A stretch of 64,000 bases of DNA. Origin: Adineta ricciae (taxonomy: Eukaryota; Rotifera; Eurotatoria; Adinetida; Adinetidae). Positions 34,353 to 44,800 of this stretch are shown one piece after another. Both the position numbers and the translations under genes were made by a program. The stretch is from NCBI GenBank assembly GCA_905250025.1, contig CAJNOJ010000001.1:1-64000 (forward strand), given 5' to 3'. Every line of letters begins with the position of its first letter. The stretch's first letter is position 1. The notes under the pieces are model-generated. The model saw only the letters and a program-made list of their open reading frames with translations, was not told the origin of the DNA and did no database searches.

Positions 34353-34499
34353 TTTCCTCGATATGACGACATTATGGTAAAGAATATTTCCATATGTGTC
34401 AAAGTATAAACGAAGATTTCTATTGAAAATTTCTATCCAAAGAAAATTATTTACCTGATGAGGATATTAATCTTTAATAGTCATACATAGTATCATTTA

Positions 34500-34612
34500 G
34501 TTTCCATGACTGGAATGTCGATAACTTTCGCAGTAGAAAATCAAATAACGATCGAGCCTTTTCTTTATCTTACAAAATGAAATCATATAAAAATTCTTTT
34601 GTTGGTCTTTTT
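34500..34612 (+). repeat. Duplicated block R2, copy 2
   Basis: Partner of 30425-30540. It forms the immediate 3' flank of the ARF-like gene, whose stop codon is at 34613-34615, so the other copy may come from a lost duplicate of that gene. Confidence 0.7.
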
Positions 34613-35378
34613 TTACAATTCCATCAGTTCTCGAAAACATTCTCGAATCTTTTTCAGATCTGTTTGACAATCTTTTTCATTTACTGTTACATTGATCACT
34701 TGCCATTTGAACGAACTAGCACGTGATGTCGAAAGTGTTGCAAGAAAACGAAAGGCAACTTCAAGATTAGTTAACAAATTTTCTTCATCAGCACTACTAT
34801 TGACTTCAAATGGATTGAAAGATGAATGATATAAAACAATAAGAACAGGAACTTGATAAAGTAAGGAATTATTGAGAACTTGGGAAAGTAATTGAAGATT
34901 CATGTCTAATCGTTTACGATCATGAATATTAATTAGCCAAAGGAGAAGAGATGTGTTTGAATAATGATATGGCCATAATGATCGAACAGATGCATGACCA
35001 CCACAGTCCCACAACGTTATTTTATGATACTGATGATGATTTAAATGACAACAACGAACGCCGATTGTTTCAACATTATAACCTACACAAGGACAAATTA
35101 TACAACAGAAGAGTGACATCGATTCTTAGTTTACCCATTGTTGGTTGAGGAAATGCATCGATTTTAAGAGATGGTTGGTCACAGGAAATTAATCGATGAA
35201 ACAAATCTGTTTTTCCACTTCGATCCAATCCTAACATTAAAACTTTTTTCTTCGAACACAACCGTCGTTTGCTAAGACGTTTGTCTTTGCTTCGGAAGCT
35301 TCCACACGATGATAACAATGATGATTTTTCACCATTTAATAGAGTATTATTTGTTGTTTTAGATTTCGTCAAACCCAT
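34613..35378 (-). CDS. ARF/ARL-like small GTPase, divergent
   Basis: Two exons (35135-35378, 34613-35082) give 237 residues. MGLTKSK offers a Gly2 for N-myristoylation, typical of ARF/ARL. After a Ser/Arg-rich extension of about 35 residues come the P-loop LMLGLDRSGKTDL, the switch I segment FPQPTMGYNVETIG, and switch II LWDCGGHASVRSLWPYHY, the WDxGG motif of ARF proteins. The usual guanine-specificity motif NKxD after the fifth strand is missing: VPVLIVLYHSSFNPFEV stands there, and the SAK/CSA motif is also not clear. So it may bind nucleotide weakly or bind something else. Otherwise it is intact, with one 52-bp intron. Confidence 0.8.
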
Positions 35379-36500
35379 GATATGTGTCTAATTCTCAAAA
35401 CTCACAACTGTTAATAATCTACTACTGGGGTTTCTCATCATTTGATAGGCGCATATATATATCGAACTTTTTTTTATTGATCTTGTTATTTTTACATTAC
35501 GAGAAGTAAAATAGTCACTCTCCTCCACTTGACATACGGATTATTATATTGGTATTGAAGAGGAAAGAAGAAATGAAAAAAAAACGAAATCGATATAATA
35601 ATCACGAAAAAACAACATTAACTCCCTTTCACTAAAACAACTTACAAGTATAATAAGGATATATCGATGTCACTATCAACAAATAGGTATTGCCTTGAAT
35701 TTCATACTTTGCACGCGAATCAAATCGCTTCTTTCCCTATTCAAATATAAGATTTCATCGATTAATCATAAAAACTCTTCCTTGTGTATAAGTTCAACTG
35801 CACGAAATAATGAACAGCTCAGACCTTTCTCTACATGGACTATTCTTCGCCATAGAATAGCAATCAAACATTAAACGATTCTGTTCAATACTACTAATCG
35901 ATCGCCGACATTGATCGCATTACATTTATACAATGTGCGGTGCTTCTTCGCTGAAGAAATTTAAAAGAACGACAAATACGTTCATGCAATCAAAGATACG
36001 ATTTAGTGTATTACTACATTAACTAAGATAGACTGTTTTTCAACCGAAACAATCAACCACTTTCTGATATAACTGCTGAATTTTTACGAACGACTGCTTT
36101 GAATTCGAACATTTTCCGACTTCTGCGGGAAGAAATCGAAAATTCTTTGAAATCAATTAATTTCAATTAAAGCACTACACTTTTTCATGTTCACAACTTA
36201 CAAACACCACCATCTATCCATTTTCATATTTCCTATCTGAATTCCACAGCTCCTTCGTTTAATCCCATATCCAACTGGAAACGCTCTCTTCGCCATGTGT
36301 AAATTGAAATGCATTCTATAATCCACTTCCAAACAATCGAACCAACTCACCTCATGCACATCGATTCACCTCATCCTCATCATCAGATCATCGTAATTGA
36401 TTTACGTCACTAATTGATTGATTACTTCTTACCTTCTCTAAGTGATTATGCATATAAATATCTTCATTCATCATCTGATGAACATCACAAGTTGGAAAAC
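35379..36500. other. Intergenic region upstream of the homeobox gene
   Basis: No gene seen. Contains the first copy of a 178-bp block (36216-36393) repeated next to the assembly gap. Confidence 0.5.
36216..36393 (+). repeat. 178-bp duplicated block, copy 1
   Basis: Nearly identical to 41639-41816, from ATCCATTTTC... through TCATCATCAGATCATC. The second copy stops exactly at the N gap. Confidence 0.9.
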
Positions 36501-37189
36501 ATGCATTCTCTTCTCGACGATCACAACTCATCTGACATCGATGTTTGCAATGCAAGTCCAAAGTGAGATCTCAACAAAACAATATTTGAAGGAAAACACG
36601 AATCGTTGATTGTTTTAGTGCTTCTATTCAGCGAATCAGTCATATCATCACAAGTACACCACATCGAGCGAGCAAAGCACGAGTGAACTTTCATTCAGTT
36701 GAATCGTTAGCTATCTCATCTTCAGTGAATACCTCTTCTTCCTTTTCCCTTCAACCACATGGTAAGTCACCTTTTTAATAAAGAAAGATCGTTGATTTCA
36801 ATCAAGTCCGTGAGTAACATGCTTAATTCTAGTTTTATTACATTTCATCTTGACGAACCGTTAACATCTATTTCTCGTTTAGATGATACTGGTTACAATT
36901 CACTGAACTCATCTGCATCGATCAATGAACATCAGTCAATGACGGCGTCAACTAACGAAAGAAAGGTATGTGTAATGGATTGACGTGATGGAGTGATTGA
37001 TTTGTTTGTTTTTAGTCACGTCGAAAGTTAAGCGACTGGCAAATCTGGCATCTTCGTCAAGTTTACTCAACAAATCGATATCCAACGCCGTGTGAACAAG
37101 AGCAGCTGGCTCAACAACTTCTACTGCCTATATCATCGATCCGTATTTGGTTCCAGAACTATCGTGCACGATCTGGAAGAAACTTGTAA
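36501..37189 (+). CDS. Homeobox protein, divergent
   Basis: Four exons (36501-36562, 36619-36761, 36883-36965, 37016-37189) give 153 residues. The last exon (97-153) is a homeodomain: SRRKLSDWQIWHLRQVYSTN, RYPTPCEQEQLAQQLLLPIS and SIRIWFQNYRARSGR. The recognition helix keeps W48, F49, Q50, N51 and R53, while R52 is Tyr. Gln50 suggests a TAAT-type target. The first 96 residues are Ser/Thr-rich and carry no other domain. No hexapeptide or paired domain is seen, so the class is uncertain (ANTP/PRD-like). The protein ends four residues after the homeodomain. All joins are in frame with consensus sites. A sequence-specific transcription factor is the expected role. Confidence 0.85.
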
Positions 37190-37308
37190 TTAGACTTTTC
37201 GTATTTTTCTGTGTGTAGTTGCTTTATTTTTATGAGTAAAATAAATGATCTGTAATCAAATATTAAAGTTGATTTACACGTAAAAAATGTGGACAGGAGA
37301 AGATGACG

Positions 37309-37593
37309 TTATTGGCTGGCAGTAACAGGATTGATTCTTGTTTGCCTTTTTAAAGCTGCTTGAATAAACCATTGGCCGCTGTTTAATATAATGGCAATTA
37401 TTGTACAGATGAGAAAGGTTTTCACGAAGTCGCTTGCTTTGATTTCATCTTTCTTGAAGTCATATGCAGAATTGCCTATGACGCCAACAAGTACGGCATC
37501 AATCAGGTAAATCAGATATTGTAATACTAAAAGATAAAGATGATGAATATTTATTGATATCAAATTCCGGTAGGCTGTTTCCTGCTGAACCAT
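37309..37593 (-). CDS. Small two-helix membrane protein, hypothetical
   Basis: A single-exon minus-strand frame of 94 residues from an ATG (MVQQETAYRNLIS). Two hydrophobic helices (LYLLVLQYLIYLIDAVLVGV and VKTFLICTIIAIILNSGQWF) are separated by a charged loop (YDFKKDEIKASD), with a basic tail. Composition is protein-like, but I do not recognise the family. It is convergent with the homeobox gene. Confidence 0.4.
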   Translation of the reverse strand: MVQQETAYRNLISINIHHLYLLVLQYLIYLIDAVLVGVIGNSAYDFKKDEIKASDFVKTFLICTIIAIILNSGQWFIQAALKRQTRINPVTASQ

Positions 37594-38806
37594 AATGAAC
37601 AGCACGATCAGTACTATTTCTCGGATCGGCCGGTTCTTGTTTTAAACTTCAGAGCAACAATACATTTATGAATGATGGAAATCGTCGAAATTGGATTCCA
37701 TTAAGAATGGTTTTCTCATGTTGCGAATAGAAAATGCAGGTTGACGAAGAGGCTGCTATTTGAACTAAACTGATTAAATATAATGAACAATCAAGGATAT
37801 TCATGGATTTTAATATATGTTTTACTTCAACGATGGCTCTCGTGAAACGACAGCTTGGAGTGAGTACATTTCATTGTGCATAGCTTTCTAGGTAGAATAT
37901 ACGCATAATTATGCAATTACATTGAAAGTGAGATTAATAAAAGTCTCTGTTGTTACGCTGTTCAAATGAAAACGGTACTTTTAACTAATTTCTCCGTCAG
38001 CCGGGATCTATTCATTCAGATTTGCGGATATCGAGATTATATTGAGCATTTGTACGGACTGCGTTCCTTATCGGGTCAATATCATTGTCATCAAACGAAT
38101 CCAGTCATGAAGAATGAAGAGACGACAGAAGTGCTGGTAGAGCAAATTCGGAGAAGACGTTTTATAATTTGCATGCGGTCTTTTTTGTTGTTAGTAATCA
38201 ATCAGAGTCGTTTTGAAAACATCAATGATATTCTCGACGTGTTTTTCTCTAGTAAAATTCACCGTCATAAACCAGAATAGGTCAGCAGTGTGCTGAAGTT
38301 GACAAAGATAATAGTCTTTATTGAAAAAGATTATTGAGCAAAGAACTTTTTTTTTCATTATATTCATACAGAACCAGCTGAAAAGAAAATAAATTTGATC
38401 TCTAAATGAGATCATCAGATGAGTTTTTAAGTTCTGGATGAAAAACCAAAAAGAGTACATTGAAATTGCATAGAAACGAATTCGTATCCATGAAGACGGG
38501 CGCACCCAATGTTATATTAAATTCGTCATAGAATAGTGGTACTTTTATTTGTATGGAGTGGGAGTCCGCAGCTTTTTTTCACAAAGTTTACTCCCTCTTT
38601 GGATGGATAGAACTCTCTAGCCAATTGATAATTCTGGAGAATGAGAGACCTATTCGAAAGAAAGAAATCAACATGGATTTTATCTTGTTTTAATTATTCA
38701 AATTGGGTTTAGACAGACTATTCAATCTCATGGCGGAACGATTCGTCACAGACTATACTCGCTTATGCTCACAATCAGAAATAAAACAGACTAATCTACA
38801 ACAACC
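37594..38806. other. Intergenic region
   Basis: A + strand ATG frame of 104 residues (37966-38280, MKTVLLTNFSVSRDLFIQIC) has no motif and no splice support, and I do not call it. Nothing else is seen. Confidence 0.4.
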
Positions 38807-40619
38807 TCACCTATCTTCTAAACCTTAATAGGAAAATTACTGTATTTGCCGCTTACCTTGCAACAAACCATTCGAATAAAATTTTGAAACAGCCTTCGCC
38901 ATTTCATTGTCGTTTCCGTTGTTCTACAAATGAAAAAAAAACAAGTTCAGACTGATTATACTCCCACTCACTATTTTCGAAAAAGTGTTTACACTGATGA
39001 AGGGGCTACTTAATCAAATAAGGAATTCAAGGAGCGCAAAACCTGTATCGTCATATGTGAACTGCAAATACGGTTCAATACTATCTTATCATATGACTCG
39101 AAACCTATGAATATATGCAAGTTAACAACGCTTTGTTCAAAGCTGACGAATAAGGCGACAGATCAAAGTGCCAAGGGCGAGTTTTCAAGATCCTTACTCG
39201 TTTTTCACTATCTGGTTTGTCATTTTTATGATCCCGTGCAAAACTTTATGGTAGAAATCTTCTAACGTGACAAGCACGGTTCGATATTAGAAAATATCTT
39301 CTATTTTCTGCTCATGAAGAAGTAAGTAAACAGCGATCGATTTAATACTACTCACCATCAATTGTTCACCCGATTTATTATCTTTGATTTGTTCTAACCG
39401 AGCCTGTAAGCGTAAAAACCTATATGTTACTGGAACTAAACGAAACAGCTACTAGTACCTCGATTGCCCAGGTCGACCAATCCCATACTCGGACCCGATT
39501 GGATCCAATCGGATTCAACATGGGAGCCCGCAGGTAACCAGCCCAAGCCGATCATTCCGGTGACTGGATCCGTTTAAACCTGAGTCGGTTTCGGCAAATT
39601 CCTTGCCGCCGGATTTTGGTCGGAATCGACCGAGCCACAATAATCTGGGCAAGAAGCCATCGTAGAATATTGCTAAAAAGAACGCTCATCAAATTTGCGG
39701 CATCCGACGTCGGAATCCAATTCAAATCCGTCACCGAGAATCCTAACGTAAGGAAAGTTGGCACGATATTCGAGTTATTTTGCCAATATTCATTTCAGTA
39801 TCTGTGCTGGTGTTTTAAATGGTTGTGTTGGATACAGAATTAAATTCTCTATCGAATGGTGTGGTTTTCGGTATGGATCACCGACCAAAAACCCAAGTTT
39901 TTGACGAAACAATGGGTTTTCTGGTCTTTCAGAAATTTGTAATTCTTGCTAATATTCGTCTGAGAACTTGTGCTGAGTCTAAAAATGGTTGTGTTGAACT
40001 CAGAATTTGATTCTCTATCGAATGATGTATTTTTCGACATGGGTTATCGAGACAAAAAAATTATCACACCCACACATCCACACCCTCACCCACACCCACA
40101 CTCAGATCCTCACCTGCGATGAAACCCTTCGACACTTACATCATTCGATAGAGAATCAAATTCTGAGTTCAACACAACCATTTTTAGACTCAGCACAAGT
40201 TCTCAGACGAATATTAGCAAGAATTACAAATTTCTGAAAGACCAGAAAACCCATTGTTTCGTCAAAAACTTGGGTTTTTGGTCGGTGATCCATACCGAAA
40301 ACCACACCATTCGATAGAGAATTTAATTCTGTATCCAACACAACCATTTAAAACACCAGCACAGATACTGAAATGAATATTGGCAAAATAACTCGAATAT
40401 CGTGCCAACTTTCCTTACGTGAATCCTATCGGATCCGTTGTCGGATTGATGCATCTCGGTGCCTTAATTTCACTGAGAATCTTTGGACTGTCCGGCTTTT
40501 CAACTAATCAAATGGCCAACTAAAATAATTTTCGAGAATGTACAGATTTATCTGATTAGTTGACACACTTCCGCAAGTTCAGCACTTAGTTGTTTTCCAT
40601 TCATTGAATCGATAGACAT
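38807..40619 (-). CDS. Candidate 58-residue protein with an element-filled first intron
   Basis: Four small exons on the minus strand join in frame: 40569-40619 (MSIDSMNGKQLSAELAE), 39356-39403 (ARLEQIKDNKSGEQLM), 38857-38923 (NNGNDNEMAKAVSKFYSNGL, LQ) and 38807-38817 (EDR, stop). Each has GT-AG flanks and the phases agree. The product would be a short helical protein; family unknown. The last exon is tiny and least certain. Intron 1 (39404-40568) holds element copies 5 and 6 and the foldback element, so the gene, if real, tolerates more than 900 bp of inserted DNA there. Confidence 0.42.
39467..39530 (+). mobile_element. GC-rich CCCAGG-type element, copy 5
   Basis: Begins CCCAGGTCGACCAATCCCAT and continues with CTCGG and two GGAT(C)CCAATCGGAT motifs, like the ends of copies 3 and 4. 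The right boundary is approximate. Confidence 0.55.
39542..39659 (+). mobile_element. GC-rich CCCAGG-type element, copy 6 (complete)
   Basis: 118 bp from CCCAAGCCGATCATTCCGG to CACAATAATCTGGG. It follows copies 1 and 2 through GACTGGATCCGTT, CCTGAGTCGGTT and CCTTGCCGCCGGA, and its right end corresponds to the CCATAATAACCTGGG end of copy 2. Confidence 0.65.
39746..40420. mobile_element. Foldback (palindromic) element with 8-bp target duplication
   Basis: A 675-bp inverted repeat: left arm 39746-40028, right arm 40138-40420, each 283 bp. In every stretch I compared, the arms were identical as reverse complements. The element ends ACGTAAGG...CCTTACGT and is flanked by direct repeats GAATCCTA at 39738-39745 and 40421-40428, as expected for a transposition event. 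Each arm contains about 1.7 copies of a 166-bp unit (GGTTGTGTTG at 39821 and 39987). The 109-bp centre holds a CACACC-rich simple repeat. No protein-coding capacity beyond a chance 63-codon frame present in both arms. Structure resembles Drosophila Foldback-type elements; the 8-bp duplication suits hAT-like or related transposases. Confidence 0.85.
40029..40137 (+). repeat. Centre of the foldback element with CA-rich simple repeat
   Basis: Positions 40066-40112 are a degenerate CACACC/CACCCA repeat. The bases next to each arm still resemble the 166-bp unit, so the palindrome once extended further inward. Confidence 0.7.
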
Positions 40620-40833
40620 GGTGATTAAATTGACAAAATGAAATCGATCAAAAAGCGAGCAGAAGCATGAAATAATATATTTGCCATCTGATTCCATTTC
40701 ATAATTGTTGTTCTGCGCAACTAAATATAACAGTCAGTTGTATGATGCGAATAATTCAACGGATGTCACGGACCTCAAAATAAAACAATGAAATCTAAAC
40801 AAAATATAAATCTTGATGGAAACGTTTTCATAA

Positions 40834-41086
40834 CCCAGGTCGAACAATCCGGCGCAGAAACGGCCGGTTCCATGGTATTCCCGATGGGCGGATCCGGTGA
40901 CCGGATTTATCGGGTTCGGACCGGAACCGACAGAAGCATGCCAAAACCGGTAGCCGGAAATGGTTACCGCTTTTCTCCATCGGGTTCCTGGCATTTCCCG
41001 GGCGGGTTCCGCTCAGAAATGGCGAGTTTCCTCAGGGATTTCGACGGAAATTCATGGAATCCTGCTTCAGGAATCATCGTCCTGGG
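40834..41086 (+). mobile_element. GC-rich CCCAGG-type element, copy 7 (253 bp, complete)
   Basis: Left end CCCAGGTCGAACAATCC; right end, reverse-complemented, CCCAGGACGATGATTCC. Internal sequence is strongly GC-rich, with repeated CCGG, GGTTCC and TTCCCG motifs, against an AT-rich background. It is the longest copy. Frames through it are open but have no protein motifs. Confidence 0.7.
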
Positions 41087-41816
41087 AAGTTCTCCCTTTT
41101 TCGTATGGAATGTCATGTCAGAAAGACGTTTATTTCAGTGTTTTAAATGCAAGAAAACCGCCACCGGTAGACAATAAAAAGCAGCTTCAATATTAATCTG
41201 TATCTAGTGATATGCGCCAATTCTTCCGTCAAATTCTAGTTGCTTTCAACTACTTTCAATCGACAGATAACGCACACGAATAACACTATGCTGAGATAGA
41301 GGCAAGCAGTACAATGTTATAGACGAATTAAACCAAATCATATCATTTGGCTTTAATTCTCGATGAATCAGACAAAAGATGTCACTCTTCGCATTCTAAT
41401 TCACAATCGACTCAAAAACGAACAGTTCTCGTATTGTACAGATGTTTCCTTCAATCCGAGGAAACATTTTTATTCCCAAAAAAACTGATCACAGCATTTT
41501 GTGCAATGTCTTCTTGAATATTATCTCAGTTTTGCAGGAAAATGCTATGAATCAAATCGCTTCGTATGCACTGTTACAATAATCATGATGTTATGACCGA
41601 GTGTGTAGAGAACAATAAATGCCACCTATATATCCATTTTCTCATTTTCATATTTCCTAACCGAATTCCACAGCTCCTTCGTTTAATCCCATATCCAACT
41701 GGAAACGCTCTCTTCGCCATGTGTAAATTGAAATGCATTCTATAATCCACTTCCAAACAATCGAACCAACTCACCTCATGCACATCGATTCACCTCATCC
41801 TCATCATCAGATCATC
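41087..41816. other. Intergenic region ending at the gap
   Basis: No supported gene. The last 178 bp (41639-41816) duplicate 36216-36393. Confidence 0.5.
41639..41816 (+). repeat. 178-bp duplicated block, copy 2, abutting the gap
   Basis: Near-identical to copy 1. Because it ends at the first N, it may be a scaffolding or haplotype artefact rather than a true second copy. Confidence 0.9.
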
Positions 41817-41854
41817 NNNNNNNNNNNNNNNNNNNNNNNNNNNNNNNNNNNNNN
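41817..41854. other. Assembly gap (38 N)
   Basis: Sequence of unknown length or content. The PHLDB coding frame begins immediately after it, so its 5' exons are missing here. Confidence 1.
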
Positions 41855-44800
41855 AGTTAAATGAGAAAAATGAACCTCAACAAGGTAAGTCAAAATCCAA
41901 TCTGCACGCCCTTTTTTCTTATTAACATTAGAATACTTTTGAACAATGATCGATGGGATGACGATGTCTCAAGTTGGATAAATAAACGATCGAACGCAAG
42001 AAGAAAAAGAATTAAGAGAGAAAGGAAAAGACATTGGCATATAGATGTTTTTTTTATCCGAAATAATATAACAGTTTAGCGGAAGAGAACAGAATTATAA
42101 GAACATGTATATACTTGACATTAGATTACTAATGGATTAGTTGGTAACAGGCAGTCGTCTCTTGATAATTCTCGATGTAATAAGATTAATAGAAGTGAAA
42201 AAGAAAGACAGAATAGCTCTGGTAAACGTTAGGGAAAGTCTTTACTCTTTTCCGATGACGTAAAGTTGAACAGCTGACGCTTCGAGTGCTCTAACGTGAT
42301 GTCAAACATATTTGCTTGATTATTTAGGAGAAGTATTATCTCATCAGTCATTTGTTGAACTTGACGAGTTATTTCAATCAACAAAACGATCGTCGCGGAT
42401 TAGATTTCAAAGCAAGAGTCTTGACGATTTACAATTACATCGACAAGCTCGTCGAAAACAACCTCATGATCATCACGTCTCTGATACAGCACGAACAGAA
42501 ATGGATTTAACTGGTATTGGATGTCAAGACGAGGATCAATTGAACATGAATGAAGATGATGAAGACGACGACGATGATGATCACGATGATAATTCTCAAC
42601 CACAACGAAGTCGCTCGGCCCCTGTGTCTCCAACACAAGTCTACGATGCTGAATTAGCTGCGTTTCTTCAATGCGAACAACAACAACAACAACTAATGGC
42701 TGATTGTTTTGTTTATAACATGGATCTCTCTGATGCAACCGAAAATTCCACTCAACAATCCCATTCTCGAACAGCCATATTCTTCGTAAGTTTTTCTTAG
42801 TGAATGTCTTTGAACAACTGAGCAATCGTAATGAGATGAAACCTGTCGAAAGACAAGATTGAATTCCGATTGTTTATGTCTTCATATTCGAGAAAGAAAG
42901 AAATCGACAAAGTCTGAATTCATTTCTTTTTACTCTTTTTTCGTTGTTAGGATGATGATTATTCTTTCGAAGAAACGTCGTATGAACCAATTGTGAATAT
43001 CGTTCATTCGTGTTTGCCAATTACTGAAGAAAACGAAGAAGAACTCGAACAATTACGACGTGATGATGATGAAGAAGAACAAAAAAATCGAAACCATTTA
43101 TTAAAAATAAATGATGGGTCAATACCAACTATAACATTACATGATAACGATGATCGAGCTGATATACTTGAGAATGATGATGATCAGATAAACGATAGTG
43201 AAGCTGATGTTATAATTATGAATACTCCTAATAATTTCGATTCCAATCAAGATATTGAAAAACGTCTTTCAACTATTTATGAATCTCCCAGTCCACAACC
43301 TCGAACAGAAGAAGATGGTGACGAAGACATCTACGATGAAGCATATGATAAATTGATAGTATATGATATAGCTCATATCGAGAAAGTAAGAAGACGAAAG
43401 ATTTTATCGAGCAAAGAAAGAGAAAACTTTCGACATATTATTATTTTAGCCGCCTATTATCAGTCCAAAATCTCAGCCCATTAAATCACCGTGTTCATCG
43501 TATCGATCGCCAACTATTGATCGAACTCGTATACGTTCATGCTATACCGATGCATCATTCAAACCCTGTCCTGTTTTTACGAATACCGTGTCAGCTTCTC
43601 GTCTATGCGGAACATCTTCGATCGTTAATTCGAAAGTTTTCACACCTCCGATGAATAATCCCAATGGAAAATCGTCTCTGTCGCCGGTGAGCAACACACA
43701 GAGTTGTTATATTAACAAATCTCTTGCCTCTCTTCCAATCGATCAACAATCTCCACCAAAAACCACTCCGATGTCATTATCAGTTCCAATCTTACTTCTA
43801 CCAAGCACAAACGAACAAAGTACATGCATGATTGATAATAACAAATTAATGCCATCTCAGCATATCAAAACAATGAAAGTAATTCAATCAACGTCATCAA
43901 GTCTATCGGATTTTATCAATTCGACACCAGCATCGACTTTAAATAATACAAGTAAAGAGATTGATTGGTTTTTTGCTTCGTTCGCAAATGTCAATAATAT
44001 GCCTGACTTGCTTTCTTTTCAGTACATTATGAAGAAGTTGGAAGTATTCATCATTCGTTAACCGATTGTTCAATTACTCCGCATATACCATGTTGTATTC
44101 CAAGTCTTGATCATGAATCGTCGACAATAAATAAATCAAATGAAGATAGTCAACGACGTCCGTCATTTACTCGACGAATTCTTACCAATGGTTTATTACT
44201 ATCTCATTGTTCGAACCAACGACGTACACAACCGCCTTTGACATTCAACAACCAACATCGTTATCAAACTAAACCGAAGAGTGAAGAGAAATTATCGACG
44301 TTGTCATCACCGATTGGTTCATCGTCCTCATCCTCGGAATCCAGTTCGCCATCAGGTGAAAAATTCATGTCCAGATCTGATTTTATTCTTCAACAACAAC
44401 AACAGCAACAACAACAACAAAATATCTCTCAACAACGTAAAGCTTCTAGTCTTAAGACCATCTCTGCAACGGCTGCACAACAGCCCTCGAAAATTCTCTA
44501 TCCAATCGACTTCGAAACCAATAACAACGATCAATCCTGGTACCAAAAACAATCATCTCTATCCTCAACATCAACACATCAAAGCAAGGTTCCCACGTCC
44601 GACTCGGGTATTGTCATAGATACGAATGTTACTCGACCAACATCGAATGCGAGTATCGAAGAAGTAAGATTTATCGTTTATTTACTCATTGAATCAGAAC
44701 ATGTGCATAGACGAAGTCATATTCAACTGTTTTGATCTTGTTCTTTTCCGCCAACAGGCTCATCATGTTTTCCCACGATTAATATTCGATTCACTAATTG

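Noticed and set aside
37966-38280. 104-residue ATG frame as a gene
   Set aside because: No motif, no splice support and an equally long frame on the other strand; likely chance.
39819-40347. Identical 63-residue frames on both strands as duplicated genes
   Set aside because: They are the same sequence in the two arms of the foldback element; the frame shows no protein features.
40788-41177. 129-residue frame across element copy 7 as a protein
   Set aside because: Openness comes from the high GC content of the element; composition is unlike a protein and it crosses the element boundary.
42400-42825. His/Arg-rich minus-strand frame over the PHLDB acidic region
   Set aside because: It is the antisense shadow of GAT/GAA codon runs.
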